Shown one piece after another: positions 18,576-27,665 of a stretch of DNA of 64,000 bases. The stretch is from positions 434,001-498,000 of the forward strand of contig NZ_CANMQD010000002.1 in assembly GCF_947499945.1 (NCBI RefSeq), given 5' to 3'. Every line of letters starts with the position of its first letter. Positions within the stretch are counted from its first letter, which is position 1. Below the pieces are notes generated by a model, which saw nothing but the letters and a program-made list of their open reading frames with translations, was not told the DNA's origin and ran no database searches. The translations under genes and the position numbers were made by a program. Source of the stretch: an uncultured Sulfitobacter sp. (GTDB lineage: Bacteria > Pseudomonadota > Alphaproteobacteria > Rhodobacterales > Rhodobacteraceae).

Positions 18576-18619
18576 GGCCGAGGGTGGGCCGTGAAAACGC
18601 TGGTCGATCTGGCGCGCGC

Positions 18620-18627
18620 TTTGCAAA
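18620..18627. promoter_or_regulatory. Single TTTGCAAA site before the glycine-zipper lipoprotein gene
   Basis: A perfect TTTGCAAA, the same element found before pccR and pccB, lies 25 bases before the start of the gene at 18652 and just upstream of CTATAAAAGG. It could place this small gene under the same regulator. As a single site the evidence is weaker than for the paired sites. Confidence 0.4.
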
Positions 18628-18651
18628 CAGAACCTATAAAAGGTCGCGGGC

Positions 18652-18858
18652 ATGGGCACATTTAGGATCATCACTGCACTCGGGCTTGCAGGAGCGCTCA
18701 GCGCTTGCGGTGACACGGTCACCGAACAAACCATTGGCGGCGCGGCCATCGGTGCAGGGGCGGCCGTCCTTGTCAGTGGCAGCGTCCTGCAAGGGGCAGC
18801 CATTGGCGCCGGGGCGAATTTGCTCGCCTGCCAAACTGAATTGGTCCGCTGTAAATAA
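18652..18858 (+). CDS. Small glycine-zipper lipoprotein
   Basis: A 68-residue protein. The signal sequence ends in the lipobox LSAC (lipidated cysteine at residue 19). An alternating Gly/Ala pattern typical of a glycine-zipper membrane segment follows (IGGAAIGAGAAVLVSGSVL and AAIGAGANLLAC, about residues 28-60). Similar proteins insert in or bridge envelope membranes. It has its own terminator directly downstream (18903-18933) and a terminator upstream (18530), so it is a one-gene transcript between the two propionyl-CoA carboxylase genes. Confidence 0.75.
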   Translation: MGTFRIITALGLAGALSACGDTVTEQTIGGAAIGAGAAVLVSGSVLQGAAIGAGANLLACQTELVRCK

Positions 18859-18902
18859 TTCGACATCGGGGCCATCCGCCCCGTACTCATCTACCTCACT
18901 TC

Positions 18903-18933
18903 CCACGCAGGCCCTTGGCCCGCGTGGTTTTTT
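18903..18933 (+). terminator. Rho-independent terminator before pccA
   Basis: CCACGC (18903-18908) pairs with GCGTGG (18922-18927), with an inner GGCC-CTT-GGCC stem, followed by six T residues. It separates pccA from upstream transcription, so pccA must have its own promoter or depend on read-through. Confidence 0.88.
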
Positions 18934-18974
18934 GCGTTTCTCAAATCCGTTCTACCATCATAAGGGCCCTGAAT

Positions 18975-21020
18975 ATGTTCAATAAGATCCTGATCGCCAA
19001 CCGTGGCGAGATTGCCTGCCGCGTTATCAAAACCGCGCGCAAAATGGGTATCCAGACTGTCGCGATCTATTCGGATGCGGACAAACAAGCGCTACACGTA
19101 CAGATGGCAGATGAGGCAGTGCATATCGGACCACCGCCGGCGAACCAGTCCTACATCGTGATTGATAAAGTAATGGAGGCGATTAAATCCTCGGGCGCTC
19201 AGGCCGTGCATCCCGGCTATGGATTTCTCTCCGAGAACTCCAAATTCGCCGAGGCGCTGGCCGCTGAGGGCGTGGCATTTGTCGGACCCCCAGTAGGGGC
19301 GATTGAAAAGATGGGGGATAAAATTACCTCCAAGAAGATCGCCAAAGAAGCCGGCGTGAGCACGGTACCAGGCTATATGGGCATCATTGAAGATGCTGAC
19401 GAGGCTGTGAAAATCTCCGGTGAGATTGGCTACCCAGTCATGCTCAAGGCGACCGCAGGCGGCGGTGGCAAGGGAATGCGCATCGCGTGGAACGACGAGG
19501 AAGCGCGTGAAGGCTTCCAGTCCTCCAAGAACGAAGCCGCCAATTCCTTTGGTGATGATCGTATCTTTATCGAGAAATTCGTAACCAACCCGCGCCACAT
19601 CGAAATTCAGGTGCTTTGTGACGCGCATGGCAACGGTATTTACCTTAATGAGCGTGAATGCTCGATCCAGCGCCGCAACCAGAAAGTTGTTGAGGAAGCG
19701 CCGAGCCCCTTCCTCGACGCCGAGACGCGCAAAGCCATGGGCGAGCAGTCGGTCGCGCTGGCGCAGGCGGTTGGCTACACCTCGGCAGGTACTGTTGAAT
19801 TCATCGTCGATGGCGACAAGAATTTCTACTTCCTTGAGATGAACACCCGTTTGCAGGTTGAACACCCGATCACCGAGATGATCACAGGCGTTGATCTGGT
19901 GGAACAGATGATCCGCGTTGCCAATGGCGAGGCGCTGACGATCACTCAAGATGACGTGCAGATCAACGGTTGGGCCATCGAGAACCGCCTTTACGCAGAG
20001 GACCCGTATCGTGGTTTCTTGCCATCCATCGGTCGCCTAACACGCTACCGCCCTCCTCAGGAAATCGCCGCTGGCCCGCTGCTGACGAATGACAAATGGC
20101 ATGGCGATGCCCCTACGGGCGAGACAGCCGTGCGCAATGACACAGGCGTTTATGAAGGCGGCGAGATCAGCATGTATTATGATCCTATGATCGCCAAACT
20201 CTGCACATGGGCCCCCACCCGCGAGGAAGCGATCGAGCGGATGCGTGTGGCTCTCGACAGCTTTGAAGTGGAAGGCATCGGTCACAACCTGCCGTTCCTG
20301 AGTGCGGTCATGGATCATCCGATCTTTGTTGCGGGTACCATGACAACAGCCTTCATCGAAAATGAATACCCTGATGGATTTCAAGGCGTCACCTTGGCTG
20401 AGGGGGAGTTGAAACGCATCGCTGCCGCCACTGCCGCCATGCACCGCGTTGCCGAAATCCGCCGCGCCCGCGTGTCGGGCCGGATGGACAACCACGAGCG
20501 CAAAGTTGGCACCGAATGGAATGTTGCCGTGCAGGATCACAGCTTTGATGTGACGATCACGGCTGACAAAGAAGGGGCCACCGTAACCTTTGAAGGGGGC
20601 GAAACCCTGCGCGTATCGGGTGATTGGACACCTGGTGATCAACTCGCCACGATGACAGTGGCGGACAAGCCGCTGATCCTCAAAGTCGGCAAAATCTCGG
20701 GTGGGTTCCGCATCCGCACCCGTGGTGCTGATCTCAAAGTACACGTGCGCACCCCGCTTCAGGCGGAGATGGCCTGCAAGATGCCCGTTAAAGTTGCCCC
20801 CGACACATCCAAGCTATTGCTCTGCCCGATGCCGGGTCTGATCGTGAAACTGGATGTGGCTGTGGGCGATGAAGTGCAGGATGGTCAGGCACTCTGCACA
20901 ATCGAGGCCATGAAAATGGAAAATATCCTGCGTGCCGAGCGCAAAGGTGTGGTGACCAAGATTAACGCTGGCGCCGGTGACAGCCTCGCGGTGGACGATA
21001 TCATCATGGAATTCGAGTGA
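18975..21020 (+). CDS. pccA: Propionyl-CoA carboxylase alpha (biotin) subunit
   Basis: A 681-residue biotin-dependent subunit. It has a biotin-carboxylase N-domain (MFNKILIANRGEIACRVIKT), an ATP-grasp domain with KATAGGGGKGMRI at 158-170 and EMNTRLQVEH at 288-297, a linker BT domain, and a C-terminal biotinyl domain with the EAMKMEN motif and biotin lysine at 647. It carboxylates biotin for PccB. ATG 18975 is chosen by the family-typical start and AAGGG nine bases upstream. The gene sits immediately after a strong terminator and 2.2 kb from pccB. A 9-base-pair hairpin follows the stop. Confidence 0.96.
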   Translation: MFNKILIANRGEIACRVIKTARKMGIQTVAIYSDADKQALHVQMADEAVHIGPPPANQSYIVIDKVMEAIKSSGAQAVHPGYGFLSENSKFAEALAAEGVAFVGPPVGAIEKMGDKITSKKIAKEAGVSTVPGYMGIIEDADEAVKISGEIGYPVMLKATAGGGGKGMRIAWNDEEAREGFQSSKNEAANSFGDDRIFIEKFVTNPRHIEIQVLCDAHGNGIYLNERECSIQRRNQKVVEEAPSPFLDAETRKAMGEQSVALAQAVGYTSAGTVEFIVDGDKNFYFLEMNTRLQVEHPITEMITGVDLVEQMIRVANGEALTITQDDVQINGWAIENRLYAEDPYRGFLPSIGRLTRYRPPQEIAAGPLLTNDKWHGDAPTGETAVRNDTGVYEGGEISMYYDPMIAKLCTWAPTREEAIERMRVALDSFEVEGIGHNLPFLSAVMDHPIFVAGTMTTAFIENEYPDGFQGVTLAEGELKRIAAATAAMHRVAEIRRARVSGRMDNHERKVGTEWNVAVQDHSFDVTITADKEGATVTFEGGETLRVSGDWTPGDQLATMTVADKPLILKVGKISGGFRIRTRGADLKVHVRTPLQAEMACKMPVKVAPDTSKLLLCPMPGLIVKLDVAVGDEVQDGQALCTIEAMKMENILRAERKGVVTKINAGAGDSLAVDDIIMEFE

Positions 21021-21041
21021 GCGGAAATTCACAGATAATAT

Positions 21042-21063
21042 CTGCGGGCAGGGTTGCCCGCAG
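21042..21063. terminator. Hairpin between convergent pccA and DUF4174 genes
   Basis: CTGCGGGCA (21042-21050) pairs perfectly with TGCCCGCAG (21055-21063) around a four-base loop. No proper U-tract follows on either strand, so termination efficiency is uncertain, but the position between convergent genes fits a shared transcription end. Confidence 0.6.
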
Positions 21064-21111
21064 TGGTGCGCCTTTTCAGGAAGGTAAGGCAGTTCAATGC
21101 CGCGACGTGCG

Positions 21112-21564
21112 CTATTCGCTGGCGCGTTCCTTCGCGTTGCGAACTTCGAGTTTGCGGATGGGCATCTTGTCGATGCTTGCAGTAATTTCACGAACATCCT
21201 GTGGAAATGGCTTTCGCAATTTGATATCGCCGTCTTTTCCAACAAGTGTGAGCATGAACCCGCGCGGCCGCATCCTGCGCCGGATGGGGCTGAGTGTTTC
21301 TGCATCAGTATCAACGATCACAACGACATCGCGCTCGGTCAACGCCTCTGGCCGAGCGATGAGCAACTCCATCTGCTCGATGAAGGCTGGATCATTTTCG
21401 CTGTTGGCAAAAACGATGATCGGGCGATTTTTCCATACAAATTCACTCAAATCCGTGTCCGCAGCATTGAGGATAACCAGTGGGAAGTCAGGCTCGAACA
21501 GAGTTTGCGCCTGTGCCGAACAGCCAATTAACCCAATAATTACAGCACTTAACAACGATTTCAT
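21112..21564 (-). CDS. Exported DUF4174 protein
   Basis: A 150-residue protein with a signal peptide (MKSLLSAVIIGLIGCSAQAQ) and a thioredoxin-like DUF4174 domain: RPIIVFANSENDPAF, a central VVVIVDTD strand and a RGFMLTLVGKDGDIKLRKP hairpin. Redox cysteines are absent from the mature domain. The open frame extends far upstream over the sulfotransferase gene, but GGGAG five bases before ATG 21564 and the signal peptide set the start here. Probably periplasmic; function of the family is unknown. Confidence 0.85.
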   Translation of the reverse strand: MKSLLSAVIIGLIGCSAQAQTLFEPDFPLVILNAADTDLSEFVWKNRPIIVFANSENDPAFIEQMELLIARPEALTERDVVVIVDTDAETLSPIRRRMRPRGFMLTLVGKDGDIKLRKPFPQDVREITASIDKMPIRKLEVRNAKERASE

Positions 21565-21732
21565 AACATCTCCCTTTGGACTGTATATAGTGGGTCTAAC
21601 GTCGATTGCGAAGGCAGATAGCCTTATTTTTAGCATTAAGCCCACCGCAAGGGGTTTTGCCACATGACTGTTGCAGTTTCCCTTCCCGGGCCGCCGCGCG
21701 TGGCCCCTTGGCGCAAAGGCATTGTTAGGTTT

Positions 21733-22713
21733 ATGGATATCATCCTTCACGTGGGTGCGCATCGCACCGCCTCCACCAGTTTTCAGCATTATTTGCGGGG
21801 CAACCGCGCGGATCTTATGGCCGAAGGGACTGCTCTCTGGGAGCCGAACATGCTGCGCAAGGGTTTGTTTGATGGGTTGTTCGCCGCGCCGCGTATGATG
21901 AATGGTCGTAACCTCCAACGCCGTGCCATGGGCCGTGTGCGACTGCACGCCGCACAGGCGAAACGGGCAGGGGCCAAGCGCCTTTTGGTGAGTGAGGAAA
22001 ACATGATCGGCGCACCGCGCGCTTGCCTGCGGGCCGCCACGCTTTTCCCCGCCATAGGCGAGCGCATGGCGCGGCTTGATGCGGCGTTTGAGGGGCGGAT
22101 TACCCGTGTCGTCATGTGTATCCGTGCGCAAGATTTGTGGTGGTCCTCCGTTGCGGCCTACGGTGTGGGCAGGGGCCATTCTCTGCCTGATGCATCACGT
22201 ATTGCAGCACTGGCCTCTTCATCGCGCACATGGCGCGACGTGATCACCGACTTGTCCTGTGCTTTGCCTGAGACAGAGATTAACGTGATGCCGTTTGAGC
22301 AATTTGCGGGCCAGGCGGACAAGATACTTGAAGTGGCCACTGGCCATGCAGCCCCCCAACCCCACGCCAAAAGCTGGCTCAACCGCTCTCCCGATGTTGC
22401 GATGTTGCGCGACAAGATGGCACAGAATGGCGTTCCTGTTGACGCGCTCCCTGCGCATCTGGTGACAGGTGAGGGGCGTTGGAACCCGTTTACCCCCGAG
22501 CAGGGTGCCGCCCTGCGCGAGGCTTACGCCGATGATATGATGTGGCTCGCCGCCGGTGCGGACGGGCTTGCAACACTGACAGAGGATCGCACCCGTACAA
22601 GAGCAGGGCTCACCCTGCCAACGGGCGCACTTACAAAAGGACAATCCCATGACCGATACACCGAACACAGCTTCCAAGGGCGCCAACAAGGGCGACTGGC
22701 GCAAACTGGCTGA
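21733..22713 (+). CDS. Sulfotransferase-like protein
   Basis: A 326-residue protein starting [21 protein letters not shown], where the N-terminal [12 protein letters not shown] resembles the 5'-phosphosulfate-binding loop of PAPS-dependent sulfotransferases. [10 protein letters not shown] and a helical C-terminal half follow. Upstream codons to 21664 are open but unlike the family. Its last 65 bases overlap the methylmalonyl-CoA mutase start in another frame, a longer overlap than usual, so expression of the two is likely linked. The acceptor of the sulfo group is unknown; such genes are recurrent neighbours of the mutase in related genomes, as far as I recall. Confidence 0.75.
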   Translation: MDIILHVGAHRTASTSFQHYLRGNRADLMAEGTALWEPNMLRKGLFDGLFAAPRMMNGRNLQRRAMGRVRLHAAQAKRAGAKRLLVSEENMIGAPRACLRAATLFPAIGERMARLDAAFEGRITRVVMCIRAQDLWWSSVAAYGVGRGHSLPDASRIAALASSSRTWRDVITDLSCALPETEINVMPFEQFAGQADKILEVATGHAAPQPHAKSWLNRSPDVAMLRDKMAQNGVPVDALPAHLVTGEGRWNPFTPEQGAALREAYADDMMWLAAGADGLATLTEDRTRTRAGLTLPTGALTKGQSHDRYTEHSFQGRQQGRLAQTG

Positions 22714-24805
22714 GGGAGAGCTGCGTGGCCGCTCGCTTGAGGATCTGACGTGGAAGACGCTTGAGGGGATTGACGTCTCCCCGCTCTACACTGCCGAAGA
22801 TCTTGACGGTGTAAGCCATCTTGGCGGTATCCCTGGTGAGGCGCCCTATACGCGCGGCGTAAAGGCGACGATGTACGCAGGTCGTCCGTGGACGATCCGG
22901 CAATATGCGGGTTTCTCCACGGCTGAAGAGTCCAACGCCTTCTACCGCCGCGCCCTTGCGGCAGGCCAACAGGGTGTTTCTGTCGCCTTTGATCTGGCAA
23001 CGCACCGTGGCTATGACAGCGACCATCCCCGCGTTGAGGGCGATGTGGGCAAGGCTGGTGTGGCGATTGATTCCGTCGAGGATATGAAAATCCTTTTCGA
23101 TGGTATCCCACTCGATAAGGTAAGCGTTTCCATGACGATGAATGGCGCGGTTATCCCGATCCTCGCCAGTTTCATCGTCGCAGGCGAAGAGCAAGGACAC
23201 TCCCGCGCCGTCCTGTCGGGAACCATCCAGAACGACATTCTCAAAGAATTTATGGTGCGCAACACCTATATTTACCCACCAGAGCCTTCGATGAAGATCA
23301 TCGCGGATATTATTGAATACACGGCAAACGAGATGCCAAAATTCAACTCCATCTCGATCTCAGGCTATCACATGCAAGAGGCGGGCGCGAACCTTGTACA
23401 AGAGCTGGCCTTCACACTTGCTGACGGGCGCGAGTATGTGCGCACGGCGATTGCTGCCGGTATGGACGTAGATAAATTCGCCCCGCGCCTGAGCTTCTTC
23501 TTCTGCATTGGCATGAACTTCTTTATGGAGGCCGCAAAACTGCGCGCTGCCCGATTGCTTTGGTCCCGCATCATGGCGGAGTTCGAGCCGAAAAATCCGA
23601 AGTCCTCCATGCTGCGCACCCATTGCCAGACCTCTGGTGTCAGTCTGCAAGAGCAAGACCCCTATAACAACGTGATCCGTACGGCATATGAGGCGATGTC
23701 AGCGGTCCTCGGCGGCACGCAGTCTCTGCACACCAACGCTCTGGACGAGGCAATTGCTCTTCCGACCGAGAATTCCAGCCGCATTGCACGCAACACCCAG
23801 TTGATCCTCCAAGAAGAGACTGGTGTGACCAATGTCGTCGATCCGCTTGCAGGCTCTTACTATGTCGAAAAGCTGACCCACGATATGGCCGAGACGGCAT
23901 GGAAGCTGATCGAGGAAGTCGAGGAAATGGGCGGCATGACCAAGGCTGTGGCCACTGGCATGCCCAAGCTGCGCATTGAAGAAGCTGCCGCCCAGCGTCA
24001 GGCAGGCCAAGACCGCGGTACGGATGTGATCGTCGGCGTAAACAAGTACCGCCGCGAAACAGAAGACGCGATCGACATAATGGATGTGGACAACGTTGCA
24101 GTGCGCGACAGCCAGATCAAGCGCCTCAAGTCTATCCGGGCGTCCCGCGATGATGGCGCTGTTGAACATGCGTTATTCGAGCTGACCCGCCGCGCCAAAG
24201 AGGGCGGCAACCTGCTGGAAGCCGCCATTGAAGCTGCGCGCGCCCGTGCCACCGTAGGAGAGATCAGCATGGCCATGGAAGAAGAATTTGGCCGCCACCG
24301 CGCGGAAGTCAAAACCCTCGCAGGGGTTTACGGAGCCGCTTATGAAGGCGACGAAGGCTTTGCCGCGATTCAGAAGTCGGTTGAAGATTTTGCCGAAGAT
24401 GAGGGCCGCCGCCCCCGTATGCTGGTTGTTAAAATGGGGCAGGACGGTCACGACCGTGGTGCCAAAGTTATCGCAACTGCCTTTGCAGATATCGGTTTCG
24501 ACGTGGACGTAGGTCCGCTTTTCCAAACGCCAACTGAAGCTGCGCAAGACGCCGTTGACAACGATGTGCATGTCATTGGCATCAGCTCTCAAGCGGCGGG
24601 TCACAAGACCCTCGCGCCGCAGCTTGTCAAAGCTCTCAAAGATGCAGGTGCCGAGGATATTCTGGTCATCTGTGGTGGCGTTATCCCGCAGCAGGACTAC
24701 CAGTTCCTCTATGATGCTGGCGTGAAAGCAATCTTTGGTCCGGGCACCAACATCCCGAATGCCGCACAGGATATCTTGAAGCTGATACGCGCTGCACGGG
24801 CATGA
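22649..24805 (+). CDS. scpA: Methylmalonyl-CoA mutase
   Basis: A 718-residue adenosylcobalamin enzyme interconverting (R)-methylmalonyl-CoA and succinyl-CoA. The N-terminal substrate barrel begins with the linker segment and [20 protein letters not shown]. Mid-barrel markers include [13 protein letters not shown] and [19 protein letters not shown]. The C-terminal cobalamin domain carries [17 protein letters not shown] with the cobalt-ligating His at 601. As a single large chain it resembles ScpA or the alpha chain, and no small subunit is present. AAAGGA precedes ATG 22649. The neighbouring pccAB genes supply its substrate after epimerisation; no epimerase is assigned with certainty, although a VOC protein follows. 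Confidence 0.96.
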   Translation: MTDTPNTASKGANKGDWRKLAEGELRGRSLEDLTWKTLEGIDVSPLYTAEDLDGVSHLGGIPGEAPYTRGVKATMYAGRPWTIRQYAGFSTAEESNAFYRRALAAGQQGVSVAFDLATHRGYDSDHPRVEGDVGKAGVAIDSVEDMKILFDGIPLDKVSVSMTMNGAVIPILASFIVAGEEQGHSRAVLSGTIQNDILKEFMVRNTYIYPPEPSMKIIADIIEYTANEMPKFNSISISGYHMQEAGANLVQELAFTLADGREYVRTAIAAGMDVDKFAPRLSFFFCIGMNFFMEAAKLRAARLLWSRIMAEFEPKNPKSSMLRTHCQTSGVSLQEQDPYNNVIRTAYEAMSAVLGGTQSLHTNALDEAIALPTENSSRIARNTQLILQEETGVTNVVDPLAGSYYVEKLTHDMAETAWKLIEEVEEMGGMTKAVATGMPKLRIEEAAAQRQAGQDRGTDVIVGVNKYRRETEDAIDIMDVDNVAVRDSQIKRLKSIRASRDDGAVEHALFELTRRAKEGGNLLEAAIEAARARATVGEISMAMEEEFGRHRAEVKTLAGVYGAAYEGDEGFAAIQKSVEDFAEDEGRRPRMLVVKMGQDGHDRGAKVIATAFADIGFDVDVGPLFQTPTEAAQDAVDNDVHVIGISSQAAGHKTLAPQLVKALKDAGAEDILVICGGVIPQQDYQFLYDAGVKAIFGPGTNIPNAAQDILKLIRAARA

Positions 24806-25416
24806 TCACTTTTGACCATATCGCTGTCGCGGGAGGGACACTCGCGGCGGCAACTGCCCATGTAGAGGCCGCGCTTGGTGTACCGCTGCAAAAGGGTGGC
24901 GAGCATGCGATTTTCCACACCCACAACACACTCTTGGGATTGGAGGACGGTCTTTATCTGGAAGCGATTGCGATCAACCCCGATGCGCCCAAACCTGATA
25001 GGTCACGATGGTTTGATCTGGATAATTTTGCAGGCGGGCCACGCCTGACCAACTGGATTTGTCGTTGTGACGATCTGGATGCGACGCTGGGGCAACTCCC
25101 CGATGGCTTTGGCATGCCCGTCGATCTGCAACGCGGCGATCTGCATTGGCGCATGGCAGTCCCGCAAAGCGGCATGCTGCCCTATGATAATTGCGCCCCT
25201 GCGTTGATACAGTGGATCGGCGATGCCCATCCTGCACCGCGCTTGACCCAGCAAGGATGCGCACTGACGTCTCTGGAGGTGCATCACCCGCAGGCCATGG
25301 CTTTGGGTGCACTCCTTGCCCCGCTTCTTGCAGACAAGCGCATTATCTTCAGTGTGGGAGAGGCGAAACTGAAAACGACATTCACAACACCGCAAGGCAC
25401 GGCCAAATTGTGCTGA
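24802..25416 (+). CDS. VOC-superfamily (glyoxalase-like) protein
   Basis: A 204-residue protein with the vicinal-oxygen-chelate opening [21 protein letters not shown] and [12 protein letters not shown], closest to the Glyoxalase_3-like group. Its start overlaps the mutase stop by four bases (ATGA), so translation is coupled. Methylmalonyl-CoA epimerases are also VOC proteins, which makes an epimerase role tempting. However, the sequence lacks the compact 135-residue epimerase form and its metal ligands cannot be confirmed, so I call it only a VOC protein. Confidence 0.8.
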   Translation: MITFDHIAVAGGTLAAATAHVEAALGVPLQKGGEHAIFHTHNTLLGLEDGLYLEAIAINPDAPKPDRSRWFDLDNFAGGPRLTNWICRCDDLDATLGQLPDGFGMPVDLQRGDLHWRMAVPQSGMLPYDNCAPALIQWIGDAHPAPRLTQQGCALTSLEVHHPQAMALGALLAPLLADKRIIFSVGEAKLKTTFTTPQGTAKLC

Positions 25417-25892
25417 TCCGCGCGGCCACGGCAAACGATCTCTTGCAGATCAAAGCGCTGTGGAACGCAATGATCCGCGACACAACCGCGACATTTATGA
25501 GCGTGCAAAAGAGCGACGAGGATTTGGCCGCGTTGTTCGCTGTCCGCAGGGATGCGTTTCTCGTTGCTGAGCTTGGCGGCATCTGCGCAGGGTTTATCAC
25601 ATGGGGACCTTTCCGTGCAGGCGATGGCTACGTCCACACGGCAGAACACAGTATCATCACCCAAACCCACGGCAAAGGCATAGGTCGCACTTTGCTAAAG
25701 GAGGCAATGTCCCAAGCCTACGTGCAAGGCATCCACGTCATGGTTGCCGCGATCGGTGGCGAAAATACTGCTGCAGTTACATTTCATGAGCGATTGGGGT
25801 TTGCAAAAACTGGCCATTTACCACAGGTAGGGCACAAAATGGGACGCTGGCATGATCTGATCTTGATGAGCAGAACCCTTACGGCCCCCTGA
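25410..25892 (+). CDS. GNAT-family N-acetyltransferase
   Basis: A 160-residue GNAT enzyme with the acetyl-CoA pyrophosphate-binding motif THGKGIGRTLLKEAM (about residues 83-97) and the C-terminal NTAAVTFHERLGFAKTGHL segment of the phosphinothricin-acetyltransferase-like branch. The likely start is GTG 25410 (reading [10 protein letters not shown]), overlapping the VOC stop by seven bases (GTGCTGA). The frame is open further upstream, but that part is an antiphase shadow of the VOC gene. Substrate unknown; amine or amino-acid detoxification is typical of the branch. Confidence 0.83.
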   Translation: MLIRAATANDLLQIKALWNAMIRDTTATFMSVQKSDEDLAALFAVRRDAFLVAELGGICAGFITWGPFRAGDGYVHTAEHSIITQTHGKGIGRTLLKEAMSQAYVQGIHVMVAAIGGENTAAVTFHERLGFAKTGHLPQVGHKMGRWHDLILMSRTLTAP

Positions 25893-25923
25893 CATTTCAT
25901 CGTCCACAGGGTAAGGTAACCTC

Positions 25924-26604
25924 ATGTCAATCTGGACCCGCATTTCCGAAGCCCTCTCTGCTCTCGCCTCTGGCGAGGGGCTATCGGCTGTCTTTGACCG
26001 CCTGCGCACAGCGCCCCAACGTTCCGTCGCTTTTACGATTGCGGTGGTGGCACTTGGTGCCAAAATGGCAAAAGCAGACGGGCAGGTCACCCGCGACGAA
26101 GTCACTGCCTTTCGCGAAGTGTTCCAGATCGCCGATACAGACGCAGCAGGTGCTGCCAAGGTTTTTAACCTTGCCCGGACTGATGTCGCAGGATTTGATG
26201 ACTATGCCCGCCGTATCAAAAACATGTTTGGCGATGATGCCTCTATCCTGTGCGATCTGATGGAGGGGCTGTTTCACATCGCCATGGCTGACGGCATCTA
26301 TCACCCGAACGAAAATGCGTTTCTCGAAGAAGTTGCCGATATCTTTGCTCTGCCAGAAGGGGCATTCGAGACCATGCGCGCGCGCTTTGTTCCCAACAGC
26401 TCGCCGCTGCCGCATACCGTGCTGGGCATTGCGCAGAACGCCAGCCGTGAGGAGGCGCGCGCCGCGTGGCGCAAGCTTGTGCGCGCAAATCATCCTGATG
26501 CGCTGATCGCACGCGGTCTGCCCGAAGAAGCCGTGAAACTTGCCGAAAAGCGGATGATTGATATCAATCGCGCTTGGGAGACACTGTCGGGCAAGGCCGC
26601 CTGA
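25924..26604 (+). CDS. DjlA-like cochaperone (TerB plus J domain)
   Basis: A 226-residue protein. A TerB-like helical domain spans about residues 40-150 (ALGAKMAKADGQVTRDEV, then HIAMADGIYHPNENAFLEEV) and a C-terminal J domain carries the RANHPDAL (HPD) motif (about 195-200) that stimulates DnaK ATPase. The N-terminal membrane anchor of enterobacterial DjlA is replaced by a weakly hydrophobic segment. The last base of its stop codon starts the next gene (TGATG). Role: targeting DnaK to specific, possibly membrane-associated clients. Confidence 0.88.
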   Translation: MSIWTRISEALSALASGEGLSAVFDRLRTAPQRSVAFTIAVVALGAKMAKADGQVTRDEVTAFREVFQIADTDAAGAAKVFNLARTDVAGFDDYARRIKNMFGDDASILCDLMEGLFHIAMADGIYHPNENAFLEEVADIFALPEGAFETMRARFVPNSSPLPHTVLGIAQNASREEARAAWRKLVRANHPDALIARGLPEEAVKLAEKRMIDINRAWETLSGKAA

Positions 26605-27629
26605 TGCGCATTGCAACATATAATGTGGAGTGGTTCGCCAATCTCTTTGACAACGATGACAGGTTGCGTGTGGATGAGGGGTGGTCTGGCCGCCGCGACG
26701 TTACCCGCGCCCAACAGATTGCAGCAGTGGGACGAGTGTTTCAGGCCATTGATGCAGACGCCGTGATGGTGATTGAAGCCCCTGATACTGGCCGAAAAAG
26801 CAGCACTGTTACTGCGCTCGAAAACTTTGCCTCTGCATTCGATTTACGGGCACGAACGGCGGTTATGGGGTTCAGCAATAACACCCAACAGGAAATTGCC
26901 CTGCTCTTTGACCCGGATACCCTCACGGCACAGCATGATCCCCAAGGGGCCGAAACAGGACCAGATGGCGCCACAGGTGCGCCGCGTTTTGATGGCATTT
27001 TGCGCATCGATCTTGATATTGATGCCACTGAAGATAAGGTCGTGTTCTCCAAACCGCCACTGGAGCTGGCTCTGAAAACAGGCTCTGGTTTTGACTTTCG
27101 CATGATCGGTGCACATCTCAAATCTAAGGCTCCATACGGTGCTCGCGACGATGCACACGCCATGCAGATATCGATTGCCAACCGTCGCAAGCAACTGGCC
27201 CAAGCGGTCTGGCTACGCGCACGCATTGACGAAAGCATCGAGACCGGCACACCATTGATGCTGATGGGCGATCTCAACGACGGCCCCGGTTTGGATGTGT
27301 TCGAGGATCTGTTTGGCCGCTCCTCGGTCGAGGTGATCCTTGGCGCAGAGGGTTCGCATCCGCTCTTTGATCCGCATGCTGCGCGTGCATTGGGTCAGCG
27401 GATTGGCGCGATGCCTACCACATCGCGTTTTTGGATTCGTGAAGAGGACAGGTTTTTACAAGCGCTCCTCGACTACATCATGGTTTGCCCCATGCTTCGC
27501 GCGAGAAACCCGCGTTGGCGTATTTGGCACCCGCTGGATGACCCGATCTGTTGGACTGATCCCACGCTGCGCGATGCCCTTGTTACCGCTTCCGATCACT
27601 TTCCCGTCACGCTTGATATCGAGCTGTAG
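26604..27629 (+). CDS. Endonuclease/exonuclease/phosphatase-family protein
   Basis: A 341-residue EEP-fold hydrolase with MRIATYNVEWF at the start, a central GAHLKSK segment, the metal-site GDLNDGPGLDVFEDL and the terminal TASDHFPVTLDI with the catalytic Asp-His pair. ATG 26604 shares one base with the preceding stop, implying translational coupling with the DjlA-like gene. No signal peptide, so a cytoplasmic phosphodiesterase or phosphatase is likely. Substrate not deducible. Confidence 0.85.
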   Translation: MRIATYNVEWFANLFDNDDRLRVDEGWSGRRDVTRAQQIAAVGRVFQAIDADAVMVIEAPDTGRKSSTVTALENFASAFDLRARTAVMGFSNNTQQEIALLFDPDTLTAQHDPQGAETGPDGATGAPRFDGILRIDLDIDATEDKVVFSKPPLELALKTGSGFDFRMIGAHLKSKAPYGARDDAHAMQISIANRRKQLAQAVWLRARIDESIETGTPLMLMGDLNDGPGLDVFEDLFGRSSVEVILGAEGSHPLFDPHAARALGQRIGAMPTTSRFWIREEDRFLQALLDYIMVCPMLRARNPRWRIWHPLDDPICWTDPTLRDALVTASDHFPVTLDIEL

Positions 27630-27665
27630 TTTGGAATTTTCGCCGATACCTCCTATATTAAAATT

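Larger units (their letters stand above)
18360..18651 (+). other. Non-coding gap with terminator and regulatory site
   Basis: This 292-base gap holds no convincing gene. Open frames on both strands have unlikely composition and no ribosome-binding sites. It contains the terminator at 18530-18575 and, near its right end, a TTTGCAAA site followed by a TATAAAA stretch, probably the promoter region of the next small gene. Confidence 0.6.

Noticed and set aside
18365..18985. Plus-strand frame of about 206 codons across the 18.4-19.0 kb gap
   Set aside because: It crosses two terminators and a lipoprotein gene in another frame and has unlikely composition and no ribosome-binding site.
21565..22179. 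Long minus-strand frame extending the DUF4174 protein to 355 residues
   Set aside because: The extension lies antisense to the sulfotransferase gene and has shadow-like composition; the signal peptide and GGGAG site place the start at 21564.
25191..25409. Upstream extension of the GNAT acetyltransferase
   Set aside because: It overlaps the VOC gene in another frame and does not resemble the family; GTG 25410 gives the normal N-terminus.
24802..25416. Calling the VOC protein methylmalonyl-CoA epimerase
   Set aside because: Position after the mutase is suggestive, but length and sequence pattern differ from the compact epimerases.
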